Shown here piece after piece: positions 22,771-32,825 of a DNA stretch of 64,000 nt; the first letter of the stretch is position 1; every line of letters starts with the position of its first letter. The position numbers were made by a program, and so were the translations under genes. This DNA comes from Ctenosaura bakeri (lineage: Eukaryota; Chordata; Lepidosauria; Squamata; Iguanidae): assembly GCA_948474755.1 (NCBI GenBank), contig CAOLHI010001039.1:186001-250000 (forward strand), given 5' to 3'. Under the pieces are notes generated by a model, which ran no database searches, was not told the origin of the DNA, and was given only the letters and a program-made list of their open reading frames with translations.

Positions 22771-22925
22771 ATAGTCTAAATCAGACCACTAGTCCATCTA
22801 GCCCACTATTGTCAACTCTGACTGCCAGTAGTTCCTCAGGGATTCTTCACCAACCTTCTCTGAAGATTCCTGGTATTACCTTTCATCCAAGTAGTAACTG
22901 GACCTGAATCCACTTATCTTCTGAA
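22771..22925. mobile_element. Dispersed reptile repeat (unnamed)
   Basis: AATCAGACCACTAGTCCATC and GCCCACTATTGTCAACTCTG match the wording of a widespread squamate repeat also present at 61440-61600. Family not identified with certainty. Confidence 0.45.
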
Positions 22926-22928
22926 ATT

Positions 22929-23375
22929 ATAGAATCATAGAGTTGGAAAAAACCAGAGGGGCCATCCAGTCCAACCTCTTGCCATGCAGGAACCCTTATC
23001 AAAGCACTCCCAACAGATGGCCATCCAGCCTTTGCTTAAGAACCTCCAAAGAAGGAGACTCCACCACACTCCGAAGCACCATATTCTACTGCCAGACAGC
23101 TCTGACCATCAGGAAGTTCTTCCTGGGTTCAGGTAGAATCTTCTTTCCTGCAGCTTGAATCCATTGCTCCTTGTCTTAGTCTCTGGAGCAGCAGAAAACA
23201 AGCTGACTCCCTCCTCGACTTGATATCCTTTCAAATATTTAAACATGGCTTTCATGTCCCTTCTTAACCTTCTCCTCTGCAAACTAAACATACCCAACTC
23301 CCTAAGCTGCTCCTCATAGGGCATGGCTTCCAGACCCTTCACCATTTTGGTCACTCTCCTCTGGACACGCTCCAG
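22929..23375 (-). pseudogene. CR1 LINE 3' end with ORF2 C-terminus
   Basis: The element is antisense. Its 3' end lies at 22929 (AGAATCATAGAGTTGGAA, the CR1-type terminal motif). Coding remnants run from 23354 to 23109 on the minus strand: KMVKGLEAMPYEEQLRELG, LQRRRLRRDMKAMFKYLKG, and NGFKLQERRFYLN, all typical of the extreme C-terminus of the CR1 reverse-transcriptase protein. The reverse-transcriptase and endonuclease domains are absent through 5' truncation. Copies of the same 3' end are at 36091 and 55253. Confidence 0.9.
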
Positions 23376-24112
23376 ATGAGATTGGATTAGATTAGATGAG
23401 ATTGGGTGTGTCAGGGTGATATGTTGCCTTCAGAGTTTGTAGTTTATAAATTCCAAAGTTTCCTTGGACATTTTGGAGCCATTAGTCTATACCTACATGC
23501 AGTGGTCTTCTCAAAATTTCAGATGGCTGTGTGGCCTACAATCAAGGTCTCATCAGGATGAGGCATAAACTCCATTAGAACCATATTTTTTTGAAAAAAA
23601 ATTGCTTGAATCACCTTCTGCTTGCATCACTGCCCAGTTAAATAATCCCATCTTTATTCAACTTCTAATTTGGCTCTTCTTTGGCCCATCTATGGATCTT
23701 ACAAGATACTTTTCAGCTGACTTTTTCTTCTTCTTCTTCTATCTGGCTTCCTCTTCTGTCATCTTCTTCTGTCTGCTTCTGGATGTCCCATCCATTTTTC
23801 ATCTATCTGCTAGAAGCAAGTCCATCTTCTTCTTTCAGGTGCCACCAAATTTGTCCCAGCAGCTATGGCTTTCTCTCCTCGGTCCACTTCTGGCCTCGCA
23901 GCTTCATAGATGGAATTTATCTGTTTTGATAAATGATCAAATGATGAGTGTATCTGTTTTGACATGTGATCATTTCTGTGTCTGTGGGTGAAAATTTAGT
24001 CCAAGAGTGATGGTACTATGACTATTCTAGTTTATCCAGTTTCACTGCCACCAGTTTTTTATTTGTTTAATTTTATTATTTCTTTTCATGCAAACCAAGA
24101 ATGGCTTTTTGT
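23376..24112. other. Noncoding stretch with (TTC)n
   Basis: Pyrimidine-rich TTC repeats near 23722-23742. No coding feature. Confidence 0.4.
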
Positions 24113-24533
24113 TATTGTGTGCTTTCAAGTATTTATTTCTGACTTATAGTGACCCTAAGGTGAACTTATCATGGTTTCTTGACGGGAGCAAGATTTCCTC
24201 AGAGGAGGTTTGCCATTGCTTTCCCTTGAGGCTCAGACAGTATGATTTGCTCAAACCCACTGAATGGTTTTCCCTGGATAAGTGGGGACTTGAACTGTGG
24301 TTTCCAGAAAACATATTTAAGGGTGGATGTGCTGGCCATGCAGCAAAGTACAAAAAAATCCAAAATCCAAAAACAATGATACCTTTACTGTGCAACTAAA
24401 AAGCACAAATGCATCATGCAAACATTCAAAACTGCATTGACTACACCTTTTTTGTGATGAAAAAGAAAGCGTAAGTCTCCAGAGTCCTAATTCAACACTT
24501 TAGCTGCTACACCATGCTGGGTCTCAAGAATAT
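24113..24533 (-). mobile_element. Sauria-type SINE, split by a ~165-bp insertion
   Basis: The Bov-B-like tail and middle lie at 24113-24308 (GTGCTTTCAAG, TTATAGTGACCCTAAGGTGA, GGTTTGCCATTGC). The tRNA-like head resumes at 24474-24533 (TCTCCAGAGTCC, GCTACACCATGCTGG). The nine bases ending the left piece (GTTTCCAGA) resemble those starting the right piece (GTCTCCAGA), a likely target duplication. Confidence 0.75.
24309..24473. mobile_element. Insertion within a Sauria SINE
   Basis: Contains CAATGATACCTTTACTG and AAAAGCACAAATGCATCATG, which recall a dispersed reptile retroelement end, but the family is not identified. Confidence 0.45.
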
Positions 24534-25993
24534 TCAGTAATAGCAGAAGTTGCTTACAGAGACATGGAAAACCTGCACAGATCACATCTGGCTTATAAAG
24601 CAGAGATTCCACAGACTCTTGCAGGGATGCTGCAAAGACTTAAAATATATGTGTATTGTTATGATAATCAGACTCTATCTAAATGGTAAGACATATTTTT
24701 ATTTCTACACTTAATATCAATTCTACAGTGCCTGGCTCTGTATTGTATTAGATGTATAAGAGATGAAATATGAGCTTATTACTGTGAAATGTTCTAGTTC
24801 CAGCCAAAAAATTTCTAGTTATTGATAACTGCATATATTCTGAGTGGCAGATGAAAGCATTGGTTTTTGCAGATATTGGTATATCAATGGGTAAAAGTTT
24901 ATCACTGGAATAGGTTTCTTGTGTTGGTTCATTTACGATTTTAGTTCTAACTCCTTAAGTCACCCATGTAACACTTGTGTAACCTTTACAGCAAATCCAG
25001 AAAACCAAGGCTCCATCCTTATGTTCTGCACTCTCCTCCATTGCACTGGTGAACTTGAACTGAATGGGGCAGAGCAGCTTACTATTACTGGTTTCATCTT
25101 TGGATTTTTGTTGTTGTGCTCTCAACTTATACTTGTAACTGTAACTATAATCATAAAGCAATTGCAACAAGAGTGATGTTATCTGATACCCTTTATGGAA
25201 TTTAACAGAAATTTTAACAGTTTTATTTATCGTTTAATATTAAAGTTTATTACATATTTTTTATTAATACTTACTGATTGAAGATAATAGGCTATTTAAA
25301 GCCTGAAACCTCCAAACATAACTGGAGATAACAGAAGAAGAAGATGGGAAGCCCACACAGGCTGCATCTGGGTTACATACGAGTGATTTCCTGTCCCTCT
25401 CTTAAACTAAGTCCCAGTCTGTGTAAATTTCTCTGTGTAAACACTTAGCAGCCTGACTGGGAGGAAACTGTCATCCCGTCTAATTTTGGAGATGAGTTCC
25501 ACACTCTTTCTGTTTTCCCATTCTTTCTTCATATGACACCTCTCCCTTTTGTGCAGATATAGCAATCTCACCTAGTCAGTCATTTTAAACTTGGACAGAG
25601 CATACAAAAGAACAGCAACTTGCTCCGATGAAACCATAAGATTTCAGGTGTCAAGGAGTATAGCCCGATAACGGCAGAAGCAGCTGTGTTTATTATCTCT
25701 GATCCCAATTTGATGTGACTTGGGAGCGGCACAGTAGCAAGGCCGTCACGGCTACTGTTCAATTTTATTAAGATAAAATTTAACAAGGCTTCCAAGGACA
25801 GCCTGTGATGGTGCTGAGTGCAGTGGTCCTTTGCCTGTGAATTTCTTGGTCTCTAATCAAGGGATGATAGAACTGCAAGGAATTAATTGATCAGGAGAAT
25901 TAATAGTTCCAGATAACAAATAGACTACACAATGGGAAAATAAATCCATGTATTTTGAGTTGGTTGACATATGATTGGTCACCATGATGACAC
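24534..25993. other. Noncoding; candidate conserved element at 25560-25900
   Basis: No gene or repeat recognised. Positions 25650-25770 retain clustered CpGs (ATAACGGCAG, GGGAGCGGCAC, GGCCGTCACGGC) in an otherwise CpG-poor region. Regulatory or conserved status is a guess. Confidence 0.35.
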
Positions 25994-26901
25994 TGTTACC
26001 CCAAAAGGTGGGAGGTGTTGAGGTCCACCAGCAGTGACACTGTCTCCTTAGAAATTTGGGGAATTACAGCTCAAAGGAGGCCTATGAGAGGAGGGTAACT
26101 GCAGGATCTTTTCACCTATGTATACCAGTACTAATTGTAGGACTCCAGTTAAAGGTTTAAACAGGGTATTTTATTGAAAATCAGCACACACACACACAAT
26201 CAAGCAGCCTCACAAACCATACAAGACTAGTGAAGGGAAAAGCAAGAAAGATTGGACAGAGAGAGATTTGGGATGTAGAGGGTGATATTTATCAGTCTTG
26301 GAGCAGAGGATAGTAGTAGAGTGGCTCAAACAAGAGTTTGAGGGCAGCATGAAGGAATGGGAATCTGGGTTGCAGTGTGACACCCAAAGTGCTAGCAAAT
26401 TACCTGGAATGGGCTGGAGCCAAGGTTTTTATACTCTTATTTCTCACCCTGAATGGGTATGTGCTAATTGCTTTCCAACAGAATAAAAAAAAAGAGACTA
26501 GAACAGACTGATTGTTTTACTTTGGGTGACAAAACATCTATGGCAGTCCTGACAGCCTCTTAATGTTTGATTGGGTAAGGTGAATTGGGAAAGTCTCTGT
26601 AGGAAATACATACAGCGGGGTGCTTGCCTGCTGTACCTGGGCAGTTTCATTTACTATTGTCTTGGTTGCCTATACCATTGAAAGGATTACTGGAAGCCCA
26701 TTAATACTGGGCTTTTCCACCTAATCCTCTTGAACTTATCACCTGACCATACTGAGGCCATCCTGACCTAGTCCATGCTTACAGCAAGTGTCCTGATTAC
26801 CGCATGTTTCCCAGTCATAAGTCTCCAGTTTTTATATGAAAATGATTATATCTTGATAACTTTATAGTCCTGAAGGATGGGGTGTGTAAGGGATGGTAAC
26901 A
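25994..26901 (-). mobile_element. Solo LTR, TGTTAC...GTAACA family, antisense copy
   Basis: 908 bp, starting TGTTACCCC and ending GATGGTAACA. Shares GAGGGTAAC and GGTATTTTATTG blocks with 15460-16385 and a ~105-bp first block with 30931-31240. Its flanks are ACAC (25990-25993) and GCAC (26902-26905), three of four bases equal. It contains a (CA)n tract near 26187. On the minus strand AATAAAAT lies near 26170. Confidence 0.78.
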
Positions 26902-27890
26902 GCACTACAAGAAGCGATTGAAGACTGGTGTTCTACATGAAGCAGAACAAGATAGACATAACATGCAATTCTCAAGCTTGTCAAGAAAAGTTGGTCTGGG
27001 AGACAGACAGTTTCAGTTGTTTACATCTTCAGATACATCTCAGGCTACTCCAGAGTTCATTACTTGAGGGGAGAGGGTTTCCTTACCTCTAAGCTACCTT
27101 GAGACAACTCTTACCCTAGAGATTGATTTGGTTGAACATTAATTCAGCAAGTGGATCAGAGGCTGAAGTGTGTTGCAAGGCATGAAAAGACTTGGGAAAA
27201 TCCCAAGAAGAATGCTCATGTCAATAAAAGCAGTACTGTTTTCTTTGAACGCTTTTCTGACTGATGTGTAATACAGACAAGGCCAGTGGTCCTTGCTTTT
27301 TCTTGTGTATTGTAGATTACTTATCTGGGGTATTTATTTATTCTGGATTACCAGTTTTTCTGAGACTACCACTTGGGAAGCTGCTTGAATAAACAACCGA
27401 GTTAGATGCTTTCCAGGAGGTAGTTTTGCTAGTCTTCTGAAGCAAGAATAAGCAAAAAATCTTGTGGTACTTAAAGCCAAGGGCTGCAGTTGTGTATCAT
27501 CTACAGAAGAAGTTACAAAGCTAAATTGTGTCTCCCAACCCAGCCTCTTCAATCCTAATTTACCAGGCAGAAGCCACTGTAAGAAGAAGGGGTCTGTTCC
27601 CCTGCCAGCTGGGAAGCAGGTGACTGACACTTCTACTCAGTTCCATGATCAATCTATTTTGCAATCCCCCCTCACACTGGAGAGCACTCATGGGAAGTCG
27701 GGATGAAGTGTTAGTCAACTGCTTCCTGCCCAGCAGGTGATCTGACCCCTGTACTCACAGTGACTACTGTCTAGTAAGTGAGGATTGTAGGATTTTCATA
27801 GGCCCTATGTACTCCCTAAATCAGTGACTATGTAGCATTGATGAATATGAACCAGTCATGAATGTGTAACTTTAGATATTAGTAATGGCC
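26902..27890. other. Noncoding stretch, no gene seen
   Basis: Positions 27455-27480 (AATCTTGTGGTACTTAAAG) recall the dispersed repeat at 27895-28055. Nothing else is recognised. Confidence 0.35.
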
Positions 27891-27894
27891 TTAG

Positions 27895-28055
27895 TGAATT
27901 ATGGCCTAAGTCATTTTTATTTGGCCCAAGTTTTCATGGATTACAGTCCACTGTGACAGCAGCAACACTCCATACGTCTGATGAAGGGGACTGGTGGCCA
28001 TGAAAACTGCAACCAAATAAAACTTCTTAGTCTTTCAGGTGCCACAGTGCTTCAG
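27895..28055 (+). mobile_element. Dispersed reptile repeat (unnamed retroelement end)
   Basis: CGTCTGATGAAGGGGACTG, AAATAAAACTTCTTAGTCTT and CAGGTGCCACAGTGCTTC follow the pattern of a repeat common in reptile genomes. An antisense piece lies at 29373-29460. I cannot assign its clade. Confidence 0.5.
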
Positions 28056-28160
28056 AATTTATCTCTTTCTGCACTCCACTGCAGTGGTACTGAACAAGAA
28101 AAAAGAAGCTGTAGAGGAATTGTTTTTCAGAAGAATATAGCATGTTCTCACAAGTAATTG

Positions 28161-28359
28161 GGGCCATTACCTCACTACACTGTTATAGTTATTCCACTTT
28201 CAACATCGTATGAAATCCTAGGGTTTGCAGTTTAGGGAGGGGCATGTAGAATTCTCAGTCACAGAGCTCTTGGGCCTCAGGAAACTTATAGGCCCTAGAA
28301 TTCCACGGGATGTTGAAAGCAGAATTATAGGACCATAACAGTGCAGTGTGGAAGTGGGC
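28161..28359. mobile_element. Palindromic MITE (Harbinger-like family), eroded
   Basis: Left arm GGGCCATTACCTCAC and CCACTTTCAACATCGTATG; right arm GGGATGTTGAAAGCAGAATT, ending GTGTGGAAGTGGGC. Same family as 2916 and 4334. The target duplication is no longer clear. Confidence 0.72.
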
Positions 28360-28892
28360 TAAGATATTTTTGTCAAATAAGACACTAGGGCCAAATTGCT
28401 CTGTGGACTATCAAATATTCAATGAACTAAGAATAATTCTTAGTATTGTTTTAAATCTAATGACATCAGAATGCGTCCTTTTCTTCCTCCTCTTGCTCTT
28501 GCTCCCCCCCACTAGAATATTTCTATAGCAATACATGGTGTACTGTATCACCAGAAGGGGATTGCAAACCAGCCACAACATTTTCTGTTGGCTACATTCC
28601 TCTTGTGTCTGTTTTTTGTCACTTTCAGAGTACGTCTTTTGTTTTTAACCTCCCTATGGCTGTTATTGTTTTTTTCCCCCTCTCTCTTAATGTTTCCTGT
28701 ACAGCCTTCTATTAATGCTCCATGAATGGTTTGCCAACTACATTGACTCTCTATTGTTTTGTGATTCTAGTATGAAAAACAATCTTTGTGAACATGAAAA
28801 CCATTGCTATTTGCAGGTTTGTGCTCAGTCTCTTTCTATTTCCTTTTTCTTGGTGATAGAACAGCAATATTTTGATGAGCTGAGGCATCTTA

Positions 28893-29133
28893 TCCTTGTT
28901 GTTGTCATTTGTGTGCATTCAAGTTGTTTCTGATGTATGGTGAACCTTAAGGTGAACCTGTCATGGGATTTTCTTGGCAAGCTTTGTTCAGAGAGCCTTT
29001 GCCTTTGCCTTCCTCTAAGAGATTGTGTCTTGCTTAAGGTCATCCAGTGGATTTCCATAGCTTAGTGGGGATTCAAACCCTGGTCTCCAGATGTAGCCCA
29101 ATGCTCAAACCACTACACGACACTGGCTCTCTC
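28893..29133 (-). mobile_element. Sauria-type SINE, near full length
   Basis: Reads in reverse from the Bov-B-like tail (GTGTGCATTCAAGTTGTTTC, ATGGTGAACCTTAAGGTG, TTTTCTTGGCAAGCTTTG) to the tRNA-like head (TTCCATAGCTTAGTGGGG, ATTCAAACCCTGGTCTCC, CACTACACGACACTGGCTCT). The segment GGTTTGAATC on the minus strand corresponds to a pol III B box. Confidence 0.9.
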
Positions 29134-29372
29134 ATCTTATTCTGCCACCAATAATTCAATCACTATATTTTCCTCTTCACTGACCTGCTCTCGCAGCATC
29201 TCACTCTTGCAGCCTCTGATTAGATCAGGGGATTTATGTGTGTGCATGGACATTTGTTAAAAGATAAGAGATTTGATCACATTTTTAGTAGCTTAAAATA
29301 CTCTCAGAGTACATAACAGAATCTATGAGCTGCTTCTTATGAACCATGCTGTACCGTGCTGTTCAGGAATAA

Positions 29373-29460
29373 CAACAGAATGTCTTATGGCACCTTTAAA
29401 ACTAACAGGTTTATTTTAGCATGAGCTTTTTTGGATTAAAATTGATTTCCTTCGATTCTA
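29373..29460 (-). mobile_element. Dispersed reptile repeat, antisense fragment
   Basis: TCTTATGGCACCTTTAAAAC and AACAGGTTTATTTTAGCATG are the reverse-complement pattern of the element at 27895-28055. Confidence 0.5.
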
Positions 29461-29929
29461 AAATTGGGATATGACCAGAGTGTAGAAAATGACAATTATA
29501 TGACTAACACTAGGCATAAACATCATGACAATAAATAAGGTAGTAAGCACATGATACTAGTTATCGGGTACAAGTCTGCTTTTCCAGTTTATTATGGCTG
29601 ATGTTAATAAAACCATGAGGAAGTGTTTCTTTAGTCCTACTGCACTGAAACTAGAATGATCTGTTGCATCCTTCAAAGGAGAATCTTGTAGACTGTTTAA
29701 TATTAACATAGCTATACATATTAAAGGTTGAGATAACTAGCCTTTTAATATATGTAGTGTACTAAGAAACTATTATCTTGGTTCAAACATTTGGCAGTAG
29801 ATCACAACTTGTGGATATATCCTAGTTCAGTTGTCTCCCACACTAGGCTCTCCTTGAGATTACTTTGAAGTTGATGATAATATGTACAACATTAGATTTG
29901 TATCGATCTTTTAATGTAATATGGATTAA

Positions 29930-30520
29930 TACCTGTCTGATCCTGTCTGATCTTGAAAACTAAGCAAGGTCAGCCCTAGTTAGTACTTAGATGGGACACT
30001 GTCAATGAATACCAGGTGTAGTATCTGCTATTTCAGAGGAAGGAATTAGTAAGCTACCTTTGAGTATTCTTTGGCCATTTCCGCACCACCCTCCCAACCT
30101 ACTTCTGCATGAAGTCATTGTGATTCCGTCTTTCTCCTGTCCCCAGGCAGAGCAATTATGGATTAAATCACTGATGAGTTTTCCCCGTCAATGACCCATG
30201 ATCGCGCCACCTTCACAGACTTACCTGTCCTGCAGAAGCGCAGGCAGTGCAATGGCTGTGTTTCCTGCCCCGGTGCAGCCTGGGAAGATACCTGACTGTG
30301 CTACAGAAGGAAGAGGTGTGGCCATTGCACTTCCTTCACTATGGAGCCAGCTAGTGCAGAGAAGAGCACTCCCATCATGCTCCCCTCCTGACAGACCCGA
30401 TGCCAGGATCTCCACCAGACGACTCTGTGAAAAGGTAGAGTGCAGAAAGGGCCTTTGCCTAAGAAAACCGTATGAAATTCATGGGATTGCCATACATCAA
30501 CAGGTGATCTGAAGCCACAT
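29930..30520 (+). mobile_element. 5S rRNA-derived SINE, split by a MITE
   Basis: The head at 29930-30055 resembles 5S rRNA: CTGATCTTGAAAACTAAGCA, GTTAGTACTTAGATGGGACA, AATACCAGGTGTAGTA. The body (TTTCAGAGGAAGGAATTAGT) follows, and after an insertion at 30073-30453 the tail continues with AAAACCGTATGAAATTCATG and AACAGGTGATCTGAAG, a Bov-B-like 3' end. It is a retroposon, not a functional 5S gene. Confidence 0.82.
30073..30453. mobile_element. Harbinger-like MITE inside a 5S-derived SINE
   Basis: Begins GGCCATTTCCGCAC, ends GTGCAGAAAGGGCC, and is flanked by TTT on both sides (30070-30072, 30454-30456). 381 bp, with a CpG-bearing interior unrelated to the palindromic subfamily. The SINE reads through correctly when it is removed. 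Confidence 0.82.
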
Positions 30521-30537
30521 ACACACACCTTTATGTA

Positions 30538-30836
30538 ATCCCACTTTTTCAGCTGCTTCTCAAATGTCCGAGTTTCCCTCTCCTCCTGCCACTTTTTCCT
30601 TTTTCCTTAGTTTACTTCATTTGCTGCAAACTGAGTTCAAAACATAAAATTCATTAACTCAGTAGTAGCAGATGAAGAAAGGAAGGGGCAGAATCTTGCC
30701 TTCCCAGTAGGCTCAGGCAAAAGGAAACTGCTATAGCCTCTCCTAGCTTGTGTGCTCTTCCTCATTATTATTTTTTCCCATCTTGCCCACAATCTATTTA
30801 TCTCCCTGTTTTCATCTGTGGAATGCTAAAGGATAT
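30538..30836 (-). mobile_element. MITE family with CATACCCTCC-type ends, copy 2 (partial)
   Basis: Shares ATCCCACTTTTTCAGCTGC, GCAAACTGAGTTCAAA and AGAATCTTGCCTTCCCAGT with copies at 5721 and 49590. The outer end is truncated next to the 5S-derived SINE. Confidence 0.6.
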
Positions 30837-30930
30837 GCCAAAGAATAGGGGACAGGCCCTGACTCTCAGAGTGAATCCTGAGATTTGGCAACCATAGAGC
30901 CTTCCCTAGTTCCAGTTTTAGCTATGGGCT

Positions 30931-31240
30931 TCTTATCCCAAAAGGTGGGGGGCCTTGAAGTCCCATACCAGTGCCAGCATCTCCTTAGAAAGGTGGGGAA
31001 CTGAAGCTCAAAGGTGGCCTGTGAGAGGAGGGTAACCACAAGACCTTTTGTACCTTGTCATGCTGAGGTCATCTGTCTTAGCATGCAGCTTCCAATTAGA
31101 ATCCTTACCCACTAGCCTTCCAGCCATAAATGTGTGATTTTAATATAAGAAGTGGTATAAATGATTTTTTTTTACCATTTAAATTACCTTTCTTGTGAAT
31201 TAGAGAGTACCATGGGGTGGGGGTGTATGGCATCGTAACA
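30931..31240 (-). mobile_element. Short solo LTR variant of the TGTTAC...GTAACA family
   Basis: Starts TCTTATCCCAAAAGGTGGG (the TG has decayed to TC) and ends CATCGTAACA. The first ~110 bp match the start of 25994-26901, including CTCCTTAGAAA, AGCTCAAAGG and GAGAGGAGGGTAAC. The end matches too, so about 600 bp of the middle is missing. Flanks are GGCT and GCCT. Confidence 0.65.
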
Positions 31241-31336
31241 GCCTCACTGCCACCCTATTTCAATTTTCTCTTAGGAGAAAAAAATGCAGTTTAGGTGTTA
31301 TGAGGATAAGCAAGTAAATAAGCTAACATGTTAAAA

Positions 31337-31593
31337 CAGAGCTTTCCAAACTGTGTGTCACGACACATTAGTGTGTCGGCTGCAGTGTGTAGGTGTGTCG
31401 TGCAAAAGCGGAGGGGCTGTTTCTTCTGCTGCAGCCATCCCAGGCTGACATAGACCCTGGTGAAGGTGGCAGCAGGCCAGGCACAAGTGGAGGGGCTGCC
31501 TCCACTTACTGAATTATTTACTGAATTACTGTGTCATGGAATGATACATGTCTAAAAAGTGTGTCACCAACATGAAAAGTTTGGAAAGCTTTA
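31337..31593. mobile_element. hAT-type MITE with exact 8-bp duplication
   Basis: The left end is CAGAGCTTTCCAAACT and the right end AGTTTGGAAAGCTTTA. TGTTAAAA occurs immediately outside both ends (31329-31336, 31594-31601). An 8-bp duplication and CA-type ends are typical of hAT transposons. 257 bp, noncoding. Confidence 0.9.
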
Positions 31594-31601
31594 TGTTAAA
31601 A

Positions 31602-32265
31602 GTTCCATTTGTCAGTAGCAAAAGTGATAATTTGCATTGCTGCAAGCTTAAGCAAATGTAGGCACGTTTAGTCACAAGGCTGGGAGAAAGAAGATATTAT
31701 TTACCGATGTGAGGGTTTCTGTCTGGAAGGCAGCATAGTGCTGCTTCTGGTCAGCCTCAGTAAACAGAAATGACAGGAATCAATAGTAATGCTTCCACAG
31801 TGGCTAGCCTGGTGTTTGGTATTTCCAATTCACTGAATGGAAAAAGACAATTACATCTTAGGAGCCCAACAAACATGATGTGGAGGGAGAGAAGAGCAAA
31901 CTGAACTAAATAAACAATATCCTACAGAGCTACCTCAACCAGAAGAGAAGATATAAACAAAAAGAGAGACAAAAAGGCAGCAACCCTTAAAAAATGAGCC
32001 ACCTGGGTGAGTTAAGTTTAATCAGTAAAGCAGCACTGGGGATTCATATGTTAAAATGGTATGAAAATACTCCAGAAGAGTGTCAACATTGTCCCATTGT
32101 CGATTTTCCAAGGTGTTGGATATGGGGCACTGTGTTCTGTGTTCAAATGCTGACAGACTTGCTGACCACAACCCTTCCGTTGTGCCAAGCTACTTTTGCA
32201 GGTTCAGGATTTTTGCAGTTGTATGGGCATTGTCCACTGATTAGGAAATATGGGCCTAAACACCT
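31602..32265. other. Noncoding stretch, no gene seen
   Basis: No recognised repeat. The open frame at 31994-32305 runs into the 5S-derived SINE and has no domain features. Confidence 0.35.
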
Positions 32266-32470
32266 TAAAGACACCAGATCCCCTCTGATCTTGGAAGCTA
32301 AGTAGGGCCGGCCCTGATGAGTACTTTGATGGGAAACTGCAATAATACCAGACGCTGGAGGCTATATTTCAGAGGAGGGTATTGACAAACGACCTCTGAG
32401 TATTCCTTGCCTAAGAAAACCCTATGAAATTCATGAGGTTACCACATGTCAACCTTGAAGGCACAACCTT
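32266..32470 (+). mobile_element. 5S rRNA-derived SINE
   Basis: 5S-like head: CTCTGATCTTGGAAGCTAAG, GATGAGTACTTTGATGGGAA, AATACCAGACGCTGGAGGCT. Body TTTCAGAGGAGGGTATTGAC and tail AAAACCCTATGAAATTCATG, ending in AACCTTGAAGGCACA, which is duplicated. The same architecture is seen at 29930 and 53625. Confidence 0.88.
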
Positions 32471-32637
32471 GAAGGCACAGTTGACCTAAAATAGCTGGCA
32501 AGAAAAGAGGAAAGTTAGTATAATTCTCCCTTCCACCCTCCTAGGGGGTGTTTTTAGCCATCTGGGTTAAACTTTTTTTCTGGAAACATTTGTGTCTGAT
32601 TTTTTATTTTAATGGACATTAAGAATTACAGCTTCCG

Positions 32638-32825
32638 CTTTTGTCCTCAGCATATGTCATTTCCTGCACACTGAGTTCAAAGTGCAAAAGTAAGTTGCCC
32701 TTAACTCCAGAGCATGGAGAAGAGAGGAGGGAACAGCATCTTGCTCTTTCCTCTTCCCTTCCCACACTCTGATGTTGTTCCACCACATGTTTCCCAGTTT
32801 GCATCTGTGAAATGTCAGAGAGACT
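32638..32825 (-). mobile_element. MITE family with CATACCCTCC-type ends, copy 3 (partial)
   Basis: CACTGAGTTCAAAGTGCAAA, GTTCCACCACATGTTTCCC and TTGCATCTGTGAAATGTCAG align with copies at 5721 and 49590. Both ends are eroded. Confidence 0.55.

Noticed and set aside
29930..30060. Possible 5S rRNA gene
   Set aside because: The 5S-like part is diverged, lacks the usual 5' portion and pol III T-run terminator, and continues into a SINE body; it is a retroposon.
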